A DNA stretch of 32,444 nucleotides. Source: a virus. The translations under genes and the position numbers were made by a program. This document shows positions 23,198 to 29,758 of the stretch, one piece after another. Position 1 is the stretch's first letter; each line of letters opens with the position of its first letter. The notes beneath the pieces were generated by a model. That model was not told the DNA's origin. It worked only from the letters and a program-made list of their open reading frames with translations, and did not search any database. The stretch spans positions 1 to 32,444 of the IMG/VR virus record IMGVR_UViG_3300030838_000035, one strand, 5' to 3'.

Positions 23198-23520
23198 GCG
23201 CGAGACTCACTTGAAGGTTTGATTGATGAGCGGAGGCTTGCCAAGTGCATGGCCGCCAATTCGGGATTACTGCGAACGTGCTGGGGTTCCTGGTATGCGG
23301 CATGCGCGATGGATTTGGCTTTTGTTGCAGGCCGCCACTTCTCGCGTTGACGGACTGTCTCCGCATCACGCTCTTCGGCGATAGCAACATGCTTTAGTAC
23401 CAAGTCCCGCCAGTCCGATGGACATGCCTGGATGGCGGCGTTGCGATCCTCCTGAGATGCTGCTGCATGGATCAGGACGGCGTACGCACGGGGCGAAGTT
23501 GGCTTCGGCTGGGTAGACAT
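23194..23520 (-). CDS. Uncharacterised first protein of the late operon
   Basis: This 108-residue soluble protein is not recognised. It is helical and rich in Ala, Arg, Glu and Gln, with a SDWRDLVLKHVAIAEERDAE helix in the middle and a basic, Ser-rich C-terminus. It is the first gene after the operon-ending terminator at 23594-23621 and overlaps the holin by four bases. It is therefore probably expressed from the late promoter together with the lysis genes. Function cannot be inferred beyond a possible role in lysis or early-late coordination. Confidence 0.72.
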   Translation of the reverse strand: MSTQPKPTSPRAYAVLIHAAASQEDRNAAIQACPSDWRDLVLKHVAIAEERDAETVRQREKWRPATKAKSIAHAAYQEPQHVRSNPELAAMHLASLRSSIKPSSESRA

Positions 23521-23593
23521 GACGCGAATCCGTCTGCGAGAAGTACCCGGCTAGATTCACGTTTTGGGAAGGATTGGTGAGTTTCTTAAACGC
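23521..23593 (-). promoter_or_regulatory. Candidate activator-dependent middle/late promoter region
   Basis: This short gap between the terminator and the first late gene must hold the start of the late transcript. No good -35/-10 pair is visible, as expected if Mor or a related activator is required. An imperfect inverted repeat, CGTGAATC...GATTCGCG on the minus strand, lies directly before the ATG and could be an activator site. The placement, not the sequence, is the main evidence. Confidence 0.35.
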
Positions 23594-23621
23594 GCAAGAA
23601 AAAGCCCGCTGCTGCGGGCTT
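23594..23621 (-). terminator. Intrinsic terminator ending the early/middle operon
   Basis: On the minus strand, AAGCCCGC paired with GCGGGCTT makes a perfect 8-bp stem with a four-base loop, followed by TTTTTCTT. It overlaps the stop codon of the secreted-protein gene at 23620. This cleanly separates early/middle transcription (ner to the secreted protein) from late transcription (lysis, head, tail). Confidence 0.85.
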
Positions 23622-24144
23622 AGTTATTTCGTAGGTCCATGATGAATTTTATATCATCTTCAGAATTGCCCTCGCGCCTAAGTTGGGCGGCGATCTCTTC
23701 ATCAGTTTGAGACTCAACGGAGTCCCCGCTCCCTGAATGAGTGGCGATTTGACGCTCGCATTCGGCGCTATCGGCAATCCAATTGCGATCTGCGTAATCG
23801 GTCTCAAACTTGGTCGGCGCTTTATTAGCACATGCTCCGTTGATGTATCCAACGTCAGTGAGCATTTGACGACATGCGGAGTAACTGAGCCTGGCTTGAA
23901 ATCTTAAGTGGCTGATCGGCTGCTCGCGTATTTGGGTATCGATCATGCGCATTATTTCTGACTGCTTCACGTCATCGAGACCAAGACAGGATTTTTTTGT
24001 CTCAGGCCATAGAGCCCTAGCTAACTTTTGGTTTGCGAGAGCTTCAATTCTTGCGTCGTCATCCGAAACCGCTTTCGCGGGGGCGGCTTGCAATCCACCT
24101 TGAATGAGCAAGAGCCCCGCAAAAGCAACATACCGTTGGATCAA
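23620..24144 (-). CDS. Secreted four-cysteine protein coupled to mor (moron candidate)
   Basis: This 174-residue protein is not recognised. A signal peptide (MIQRYVAFAGLLLIQGGLQA, cleavage near residues 20-25) leads to a soluble, probably periplasmic domain with Cys53, Cys91, Cys105 and Cys129, enough for two disulfides. An acidic C-terminal helix follows (EEIAAQLRREGNSEDDIKF). The start is TTG at 24144, overlapping the mor stop as TTGA and preceded by GGGA. It is the last gene before the terminator. Mu has no secreted protein there, so this looks like added cargo. Envelope effects such as superinfection exclusion are possible but unproven. Confidence 0.78.
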   Translation of the reverse strand: MIQRYVAFAGLLLIQGGLQAAPAKAVSDDDARIEALANQKLARALWPETKKSCLGLDDVKQSEIMRMIDTQIREQPISHLRFQARLSYSACRQMLTDVGYINGACANKAPTKFETDYADRNWIADSAECERQIATHSGSGDSVESQTDEEIAAQLRREGNSEDDIKFIMDLRNN

Positions 24145-24578
24145 TGGATCGTCCCTTCATCGAACCCGAATAAATCGGGCTCGTTGCGGCGATGCAGTGC
24201 CCGTTGACGGGCGATGATGTCATAAATCGTCGGAGAGGCAAGCCGATACTTCCTGACCAATTCAGAAGGCTGGATATTGTTGTCCCTCCAGTCACGAAAT
24301 ATGGACGCATCCCGCATGGCCTTCTTCAACGCTTCACCGCGTGGCAAATAAACCACGCTACCGCCCATCACGTCGCAAATCGCAAATACCACGTAACGGG
24401 CGATCTCAGGAACATCAGTTCGCTCACCCAACTTGGCGCGCAACTCTGATTCGGCGATCTCAACCATTTCCTTGAGCGTACCCTCCCAACGCAAGAGGAC
24501 TGCCGGGTCTTCCATGTGCGCCAATACCTTGGCCGGATCCAGGCTATCCGAATCATCGGGAAACAGAGGCTCCGTCAT
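24141..24578 (-). CDS. mor: Middle operon transcriptional activator Mor
   Basis: This 145-residue protein belongs to the Mor/C family. The N-terminal dimerisation part (MTEPLFPDDSDSLDPAKVLA) leads to an ICDVMGGSVVYLPRGEALKK core (67-86), corresponding to Mor's GGGQVYIPRG turn. The C-terminal helix-turn-helix (RDWRDNNIQPSELVRKYRLA, then SPTIYDIIARQRALHRR) follows. Mor dimers bind just upstream of a promoter lacking a -35 and recruit sigma70 RNA polymerase. The start overlaps gemA (ATGA), as in Mu, where gemA and mor also share their ends. No separate C activator gene is seen in this window. Confidence 0.93.
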   Translation of the reverse strand: MTEPLFPDDSDSLDPAKVLAHMEDPAVLLRWEGTLKEMVEIAESELRAKLGERTDVPEIARYVVFAICDVMGGSVVYLPRGEALKKAMRDASIFRDWRDNNIQPSELVRKYRLASPTIYDIIARQRALHRRNEPDLFGFDEGTIH

Positions 24579-24985
24579 GATGTTTGAACTCCCCGGCGTT
24601 TGGCGTCGTACTCAAGAGCTGCAACTACGCCCTGAAGTTGCTTCGGGTTCAGCCATTCCGTCCGCTCAACTTTGTACATCCGCTTGGCCATGCCGTCGGC
24701 ATAGGCCCAACTGCGGGCAGAGTTAGTTAACAAAGCACCGATCTTGCCCATCAACTTCTCGCGCCCCTGGATTGCCTTCGGTGCAACTCGGCCGGGGTTC
24801 TTCTTCGGCTTCCAACCCAGTCGCTCAAACTCACTGAGCACTGCGGCCATTTGTGCTGGCTTCAATCCCTTGGATGACTGCGCACCAGTGACGCGCAGAA
24901 GTAATGCGCGGTAGGTTTCGTCATCAATCCCCAAGTCCTTTTTGGCGATATGGATCTTTGATAACTGCATGTTTCGTGTGTTCAT
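24575..24985 (-). CDS. gemA: GemA regulatory protein (Mu gp16-like, DUF1018)
   Basis: This 136-residue protein is of the GemA/DUF1018 family. The ATG at 24985, nine bases after a GGAGG ribosome site, is chosen over one at 24994 that touches the site. The N-terminus (IHIAKKDLGIDDETYRALLL) and GLKPAQMAAVLSEFERLGWK (residues about 39-58) are characteristic. The C-terminal part (WAYADGMAKRMYKVERTEWL) is also conserved. Mu GemA alters host gene expression and DNA supercoiling. Its end overlaps mor, as in Mu. Confidence 0.92.
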   Translation of the reverse strand: MNTRNMQLSKIHIAKKDLGIDDETYRALLLRVTGAQSSKGLKPAQMAAVLSEFERLGWKPKKNPGRVAPKAIQGREKLMGKIGALLTNSARSWAYADGMAKRMYKVERTEWLNPKQLQGVVAALEYDAKRRGVQTS

Positions 24986-25037
24986 AATGTCCATCCTCCC
25001 TGCTTGATATTGACTGCCTATCCTGACCAGGAGGCGA

Positions 25038-25448
25038 TTAGTGCAAGCGTGTGATTTCCTTGTTGTTGGCGATCAGGTGTTTTTTCAATGCAGCGAAACT
25101 TCGCCATTCCCAGTCGTACGTAAAGAACTTAGCCGCCTCCATCTTCGCAGCCTCACGCTTACCGAAGACCTTCCGATAGGCTTCAACTTCTTTCTTGCTG
25201 TGCAAACTGCGTGAGACCTTGCGCAAGAACCGCCGTGTTTCCTCATGCTCTGGCTCGCCGGTTCGGTGATTGCAGGACAGCCAAGTACCTTTGAGATATC
25301 CGTCTACATAAATGAGAGTTCCCCACGTCTTCTTGCCGGGGCTTATGGCCTGCGACAAGTTAACTTCAAACTGATCGCATTTGAGTTTCATCGAGCCGTA
25401 GGGGCTTTGCATCTGCGCCTTTAGCTCATCCCAATCTTCCTGCTCCAT
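25038..25448 (-). CDS. Uncharacterised early protein
   Basis: This 136-residue protein is not recognised. The start at ATG 25448 follows GAGGAA at a good distance; the frame can be extended to a GTG at 25499 but without a matching site. The sequence has a beta-rich first half (MKLKCDQFEVNLSQ, then KTWGTLIYVDGYLKGTWL) and a basic, Arg/Lys/Glu-rich helical second half with DWEWRSFAALKKHLIANN. It has no signal peptide and no metal site. It sits 53 bases upstream of gemA in the early operon. Basic character could mean nucleic acid binding, but nothing specific is seen. Confidence 0.7.
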   Translation of the reverse strand: MEQEDWDELKAQMQSPYGSMKLKCDQFEVNLSQAISPGKKTWGTLIYVDGYLKGTWLSCNHRTGEPEHEETRRFLRKVSRSLHSKKEVEAYRKVFGKREAAKMEAAKFFTYDWEWRSFAALKKHLIANNKEITRLH

Positions 25449-25524
25449 CGCGTTCCTCGGCTGCTCGTCAGTACCGGACAACCACGCCCGGCAGACCACC
25501 CCGGTTTCCCGAGGCGGTTTCGCT

Positions 25525-25761
25525 TTAGTGGATGGTTGGTTTGAGAATCAGCTTTTCGCGCATTGCCATGCAGACATCACAGTCGCAGCCACCGAGGTGA
25601 CGCTCAGACGTTTCCAGCGGCAGTCGGGCAATCAGCCTGGCGGTCTGCACCAATGCGGTAGCGACGCGGCCAGCTTGGCTGCCATGGATCTGTGCTTGGT
25701 TATCAACGGAGATGGAAACGCCGTCGGTGCTATCTTCTACAACGATTTGAAACTTGCTCAT
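25525..25761 (-). CDS. Small uncharacterised early protein with CxCxxC motif
   Basis: This 78-residue protein, starting at MSKFQIVVEDSTDGVSISVD, is not recognised. A beta-rich first half is followed by GCDCDVCMAMREKLI near the C-terminus, a compact Cys-x-Cys-x2-Cys cluster that could bind metal. The upstream frame reaches 25956 but overlaps the DUF3164 gene, so the internal ATG at 25761 is preferred, although its ribosome site is weak. It lies in the early operon between the DUF3164 gene and the 136-residue gene. Confidence 0.65.
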   Translation of the reverse strand: MSKFQIVVEDSTDGVSISVDNQAQIHGSQAGRVATALVQTARLIARLPLETSERHLGGCDCDVCMAMREKLILKPTIH

Positions 25762-25813
25762 TCGGGCTACTCGTTCGATTCGGATGTTGGCTGGGAGAGT
25801 GGTTATGGTCAGA

Positions 25814-26458
25814 TCAGTGCAGGGTTTGTGGCGCGGTGTCCGCCACAAAGATGCTTGCGATATCCAACGGGATCGGCGCGTATTGATCCGATTCCCCAAT
25901 ACGCTCGTAGATCCTGATGTAGCTCTTCGAGCCCACCACTTGCACAGCCTCACCAATCGCAGTCATAGCCCGCTGCCACCGCTCGTCCTGGATCTCCAGA
26001 CGACGCAGGCCGAGCACACGACCAGTGCTGATCTCACCAGCTTTGTCCGTACGAAACGCCTCATTGACCAGCACACGCACCTCGCTGCGTGCGTCCTGAG
26101 TCCACTCAGCAGCACACTCGTCGATCAGGACTCGGGCTGCTTGCAGGCGCTCATCAAACTTGATTGAGTCCTGAACGGCGTGGACGATCTTGAATTGCCC
26201 ATCAAACGAGAACAGGGTGACGTTCCCTTTCTTGCCTCCAATGGTCGCTTTGTACTGCTCGGCCGACATCTCTACGAATGCCTTGATATCGCCGAATGCA
26301 GCGACCTTGAACTTTGCCAAAGAGGTGGAGACGGCCTTGGCGCGCTCAACAAGCTCACAAACCAACTGATCGCGGGCCAGATCAATTGGCTTGATCAGCA
26401 CTTCAGGAACCAGGTGACCTTTTGCGTCCTTACGAAAACCTTCCGGGATGTTGTTCAT
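25814..26458 (-). CDS. Mu-like early protein, DUF3164 family
   Basis: This 214-residue protein matches DUF3164, common in the early region of Mu-like phages. Its N-terminus (GFRKDAKGHLVPEVLIKPID) contains the family's 'A.G.LVPE..I...D..RD..V' pattern. The middle has a YKATIGGKKGNVTLFSFDGQ segment (about 70-90) and helices with RVLIDECAAEWTQDA. It has no enzyme motif. The start overlaps the upstream stop by four bases (ATGA). The role is unestablished; the conserved early position suggests replication or host takeover. Confidence 0.88.
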   Translation of the reverse strand: MNNIPEGFRKDAKGHLVPEVLIKPIDLARDQLVCELVERAKAVSTSLAKFKVAAFGDIKAFVEMSAEQYKATIGGKKGNVTLFSFDGQFKIVHAVQDSIKFDERLQAARVLIDECAAEWTQDARSEVRVLVNEAFRTDKAGEISTGRVLGLRRLEIQDERWQRAMTAIGEAVQVVGSKSYIRIYERIGESDQYAPIPLDIASIFVADTAPQTLH

Positions 26459-26931
26459 TGATGTTGTTCCATATTCATTGGTTTTGAGGCCCTGTCTTGC
26501 AGCTCCGCAAACGCTGCCATGGCCTGTTTTTTTGACTCTTGTATCTCGATGTCCGTCTTGAGGGCCGCGCCTGGATCAGCCCGGCGCTTCATCCCCGCCA
26601 TCAGCTGATCCAACGCTTCGTTCCCCGTTCGGATCTGTTCTTCTGTGCGCTTCTGTTTGATGTAACGCTGCTCAACTGGCTGAATCGGCAACTCCCGCAG
26701 CAACAGGGCTGGAGGCGGCCAACGCTCACAGTTCGCGAACAAGGTTTCGAACGCTTTGGCGATGCGTGAGGCGTCTTGTTCTTCGTTCCATTCCCGCCCT
26801 TTGGTCATGGCTACAAGCCAGATGTCCGCCGTTTTGGTGGCGGCATCTGCTGCTGGAGCGCCATCGAGCCGCAGGGCGAGCAAGCCAGTTACACCCTTCG
26901 CGATTTCGCGCTTGAGCCAACCGTTACCCAT
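26455..26931 (-). CDS. Uncharacterised early helical protein
   Basis: This 158-residue protein, starting at ATG 26931 inside an ATGGGTAA overlap with the previous gene, begins MGNGWLKREIAKGVTGLLAL. A short folded part contains KTADIWLVAMTKGREW. It is followed by a helical segment with RWPPPALLLRELP and a long charged coiled region rich in Lys, Glu and Gln. Such proteins occur in early regions of B3- and Mu-like Pseudomonas phages; no function is known to me. Longer starts upstream overlap the previous gene in another frame and are not needed. Confidence 0.72.
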   Translation of the reverse strand: MGNGWLKREIAKGVTGLLALRLDGAPAADAATKTADIWLVAMTKGREWNEEQDASRIAKAFETLFANCERWPPPALLLRELPIQPVEQRYIKQKRTEEQIRTGNEALDQLMAGMKRRADPGAALKTDIEIQESKKQAMAAFAELQDRASKPMNMEQHQ

Positions 26932-27418
26932 TCGCCCAGTCCTCCAAGGCATTGATCGCTGCTACGGTTTGGCTTTGCTGACGCTGACGCGCTGGCAAGG
27001 TGCGGTTTTCTGGGGCCAAAACCAGCGCTGCACCAGCCGAAACAGGTTGGTACTGAGTCATGACCTGGTACAACCAGCCATGCCCCTTTAACGGAGTGGC
27101 GAGCCTGCCGGATTCACGGGCTGTCAACGTTTGATCGATGGCCCACAACCAGCAATCCGGTGGGGCTTCGAAGACCTGACCACCGCGCTCGATGCGCTGC
27201 GCCTGAACATCTGGCAGCAGCTCGCCGAGCAGTTTCGCAACGCGATCCAGCGTCAACTCGCGAGCCTCGGGACGGAACAGGCCGAGGTAACGCACCAGGG
27301 CATTCCCGAGAGGGCCGGACATCTTGAATGCGATCCCCAGCGCCTCGCGGGCGCCGTCATGTGCAATCAGCGCATCGAGCGAAAGTGTGGTTCCGCAGTT
27401 CGGGCAACGGGTGCGCAT
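26924..27418 (-). CDS. Early protein with N-terminal zinc-ribbon half-site
   Basis: This 164-residue protein begins MRTRCPNCGTTLSLDALIAH: Cys5-x2-Cys8 is a zinc-ribbon knuckle, but no second CxxC pair follows. It may therefore bind zinc with other residues or as a dimer. Residues 30-70 hold helices with GPLGNALVRYLGLFRPEARE. The rest contains an LKGHGWLYQVMTQYQPVSAG segment. I recall similar proteins from Mu-like Pseudomonas phages without a function. It overlaps both neighbours by 3-8 bases. Confidence 0.74.
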   Translation of the reverse strand: MRTRCPNCGTTLSLDALIAHDGAREALGIAFKMSGPLGNALVRYLGLFRPEARELTLDRVAKLLGELLPDVQAQRIERGGQVFEAPPDCWLWAIDQTLTARESGRLATPLKGHGWLYQVMTQYQPVSAGAALVLAPENRTLPARQRQQSQTVAAINALEDWANG

Positions 27419-27882
27419 CAGTGCACCCCCTGATAGCGAATGCGAAGTACACCGCCATAGGCCGAAACCATGGGAGCCGGATGGGTCTTAAACCAGGCGA
27501 TCTGCGCATCCGACCATTCGCCTTCCGCTTCGCTTTCAGGCATGGACAGATGGTAGGCCTCTAACTTATCGCGAAATTGCCCAGCTTCCGCCGCTGTAGG
27601 GAAGGCAGCAATTTGGAAAGCCTCACTTCCAAACTGAATATTCAGCACCTCGACGAGCCACACACCAGCCTTGTTGGAACCAAACGTTAGACTTTCAGTC
27701 GTATCACCCGCAGATACGTCCGAAATTTGAGACTCGACAGAAGAAAGGAGTCCCAACTCGCTCGCCCGCATCTGCGCAAAACCGAGCGAAGCGGCGAAGC
27801 CAATCACGCGGCCTTCGCTGCACAAGCAAAACATCCGGCCGCTCTCACGGATCTGAATCCCAGGCTTAGTGGACAGTTGCAT
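27418..27882 (-). CDS. Uncharacterised early protein
   Basis: This 154-residue protein is not recognised. The ATG at 27882 lies 8 bases after an ideal GGAGG site and overlaps the previous gene by 17 bases; GTG and ATG codons further up sit on top of the site. The sequence looks globular alpha/beta, with MFCLCSEGRVIGFAASLG near the start and a region with GVWLVEVLNIQFGSEAFQIA in the middle. The C-terminus has WSDAQIAWFKTHPAPM. It has no membrane segment and no clear motif. Translation is supported by the strong ribosome site and tight packing in the early operon. Confidence 0.7.
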   Translation of the reverse strand: MQLSTKPGIQIRESGRMFCLCSEGRVIGFAASLGFAQMRASELGLLSSVESQISDVSAGDTTESLTFGSNKAGVWLVEVLNIQFGSEAFQIAAFPTAAEAGQFRDKLEAYHLSMPESEAEGEWSDAQIAWFKTHPAPMVSAYGGVLRIRYQGVH

Positions 27883-28240
27883 AGCCATCACCTCCGCATT
27901 TTGGGTTCATTGGGCATTGCTGGCATGCCCGCCAGTGCTGCATCGCTTGCGGGTTATGAGTCGGTGGCTGACGCTCGCGATAGCTTTGGCACTGCTCGAT
28001 GGTCAGAGTTTCTTCAACAGCGACGCATTCAATACGCCCCAGCACTTCCATTACACGGCGCTCAACGCCAGCAGTGCTTGGGCTGGAGTACTTGTTCACA
28101 AGAATCAAGCTGACAGCTGTGCGACTCATTCCAATTCGCTCACCAGCCTTGGCGCGATTCGTCGCTGCTGCCTCGGCGGCAAGTAGGCGTACAAAGAGCG
28201 GCGGCTCGTCTCCCCAACACGAAATATCGATCTGTCCCAT
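27866..28240 (-). CDS. Early HTH protein with C-terminal cysteine cluster
   Basis: This 124-residue protein has a helix-turn-helix-like segment (KAGERIGMSRTAVSLILVNK, residues about 31-50) like a minimal XRE-type DNA reader. A C-terminal CQQCPMNPKC cluster, with one more upstream Cys in the EQCQSYRERQ stretch, is reminiscent of a small metal-binding knuckle. The start overlaps the upstream stop as TAATG. It directly follows the tandem winged-helix gene behind B. Comparable proteins occur in the same place in Mu-like Pseudomonas phages. A role in transposition control or early regulation is inferred. Confidence 0.74.
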   Translation of the reverse strand: MGQIDISCWGDEPPLFVRLLAAEAAATNRAKAGERIGMSRTAVSLILVNKYSSPSTAGVERRVMEVLGRIECVAVEETLTIEQCQSYRERQPPTHNPQAMQHWRACQQCPMNPKCGGDGYATVH

Positions 28241-28977
28241 TACGCCAACTCCAACTGGGCGCGCTGGAGCAGATCCTTGTTAGCGCTTTTTTGACCAGCC
28301 GCGACAAACTCCGCTAGCAGCTTTTTCAGCCTGGTGTTTTGCTCCAGCATGTCGTTGCTTGGAGTGGATTCGCTCCAAACACCTCCGGACTCAACAGAGG
28401 AGAACACGACCTTATTAAGATTCGGGTCAAATACTTGAAACGTCACTGTGCGCTGCACAACTGGATGGCGCGGGCCAGTTGAAAGCCCTGGAGCAAGTCG
28501 AAAGACTTTCGGATCAAGGGAGTCCGGGTTGCAAACGATGAGATAGCCTGCACGGCTTAATGACGTGAAGTAGTTGTGCGCATAAGCTTGTGCAACCTCA
28601 ACCCCCCCAATCGATGCCATTTCTGCGGCTTGAGCAGCGGTCATTTCTCCCATGATTCGCAAAGTGCGCCAGAGATTCTCTAGAACAACCCCATGTTTAG
28701 AGCGTTCGCCGGAAGCCGTGACCCTTGGACTCTCCGCACCTTCGTCTCGGACCAGCCGCCATCGACGGTCGGCAAATACTCCTTTGCCATCTACCAGTTC
28801 GATGTAGGCGGATTTATTGAGTGCGGTGATGTAAGTCCTGACGCTACCTTCCGGTTGACCAGACAGTTCAGCTATCAGGCGGGGAGTGAAACCTTGGCGG
28901 TTATCACGTACTGCTTCCCACATGTGTTGGCGCGGTTCTTTGCCACCTACCATGCGAAGGTGAATTGGCTTAGCCAT
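28240..28977 (-). CDS. Tandem winged-helix DNA-binding early protein
   Basis: This 245-residue protein follows B with a TAATG overlap. Residues about 17-75 (MWEAVRDNRQGFTPRLIAEL, then GSVRTYITALNKSAYIELVD) and 98-150 (VLENLWRTLRIMGEMTAAQA, then YFTSLSRAGYLIV) both read as winged helix-turn-helix units. A C-terminal coiled coil (NDMLEQNTRLKKLLAEFVAA) would allow dimerisation. The domain call is from pattern only. Because the neighbouring B lacks the N-terminal DNA-binding part of Mu B, this protein may help place the ATPase or regulate early genes; both ideas are inference. Confidence 0.78.
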   Translation of the reverse strand: MAKPIHLRMVGGKEPRQHMWEAVRDNRQGFTPRLIAELSGQPEGSVRTYITALNKSAYIELVDGKGVFADRRWRLVRDEGAESPRVTASGERSKHGVVLENLWRTLRIMGEMTAAQAAEMASIGGVEVAQAYAHNYFTSLSRAGYLIVCNPDSLDPKVFRLAPGLSTGPRHPVVQRTVTFQVFDPNLNKVVFSSVESGGVWSESTPSNDMLEQNTRLKKLLAEFVAAGQKSANKDLLQRAQLELA

Positions 28978-29699
28978 TAGCGAGTCCTCCGCGCCGGAGC
29001 CTCGCCATTATCCCAGCCACGTTTGCCCCATGCGGCGAGGTCGATATTGTCTCGCATCATCGCGCTTGCCTCAGACTGAATCCGATACAGGTTGACTGCC
29101 GCTCGGCGAAGGCAACCTTTAGTTGCGCGGTTTAGGTCTTCGAGAAGATCGTCGGCGATGGCCAGCTTCGGATAACTGGAGGTCGCCAATTGCTTGAGGT
29201 CGTCAATCGTTGCAGGCTGAGCTGGAACCCACTCCAGCACGCGGTTATGCAGTCGCTCAAGCTTCGCCAACGAAGAGGGCACACGCTCTTCACCAATGAT
29301 GACGATTGTTCCTTGACTGGCGTTGTAGATGTCCGTCAGAACGTTCGCTACAGCCTTATCCAACAGATACTGAACGTCATCAATGATCAGCGGGCGACCA
29401 GAAGCGCTAAGTTGGACGGCGATTTGATCAACCATTTCGGACATCGTCCGAGACGACTGGACAGACATTTCCAGCAGAACCGATTGGAGGAAAGCTTTCT
29501 TGCTCCAAGTGTCCCTGCATTCGACGTAATAAGCCCTGTGCATGTTGGCTGCGAACGCTGCTGCCGCGCTCTTGCCGAGACCACTCGGCCCGTACATCGC
29601 AACGAGACCCGGAAGGCCAGACGGCCGTGATTGGGCACGATTCATAGCACCCGCGAGCAGGCCGACATTTGTCAATGGAACGATTTTGGTTACACTCAT
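28977..29699 (-). CDS. B: Transposition target-selection ATPase (MuB-like, short)
   Basis: This 240-residue AAA+ ATPase delivers target DNA to the transpososome and protects the phage from self-insertion. Walker A GPSGLGKS (37-44) and Walker B PLIIDDVQ (103-110) are perfect. A sensor-like IVIIGEERVP and the C-terminal helical lid follow. Mu B has about 312 residues with an N-terminal helix-turn-helix domain; here that part is missing and the protein starts almost at the ATPase core (MSVTKIVPLTNVGLLAGAMN). The ribosome site GGGAG lies 9 bases upstream, just behind a hairpin between A and B. Confidence 0.92.
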   Translation of the reverse strand: MSVTKIVPLTNVGLLAGAMNRAQSRPSGLPGLVAMYGPSGLGKSAAAAFAANMHRAYYVECRDTWSKKAFLQSVLLEMSVQSSRTMSEMVDQIAVQLSASGRPLIIDDVQYLLDKAVANVLTDIYNASQGTIVIIGEERVPSSLAKLERLHNRVLEWVPAQPATIDDLKQLATSSYPKLAIADDLLEDLNRATKGCLRRAAVNLYRIQSEASAMMRDNIDLAAWGKRGWDNGEAPARRTR

Positions 29700-29718
29700 T
29701 GTGTTGTATCTCCCTTAC

Positions 29719-29738
29719 GACGAGCTGGCAGGCTCGTC
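29719..29738 (-). promoter_or_regulatory. Hairpin between A and B, next to the B ribosome site
   Basis: A perfect 7-bp inverted repeat, GACGAGC and GCTCGTC, with a 6-base loop lies in the 59-base A-B gap. It sits directly upstream of the GGGAG that serves gene B when read on the minus strand. There is no U-tract, so it is not a terminator. It could affect mRNA processing or B translation. Confidence 0.5.
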
Positions 29739-29758
29739 TATTGCTTAAATCGCGGGTC

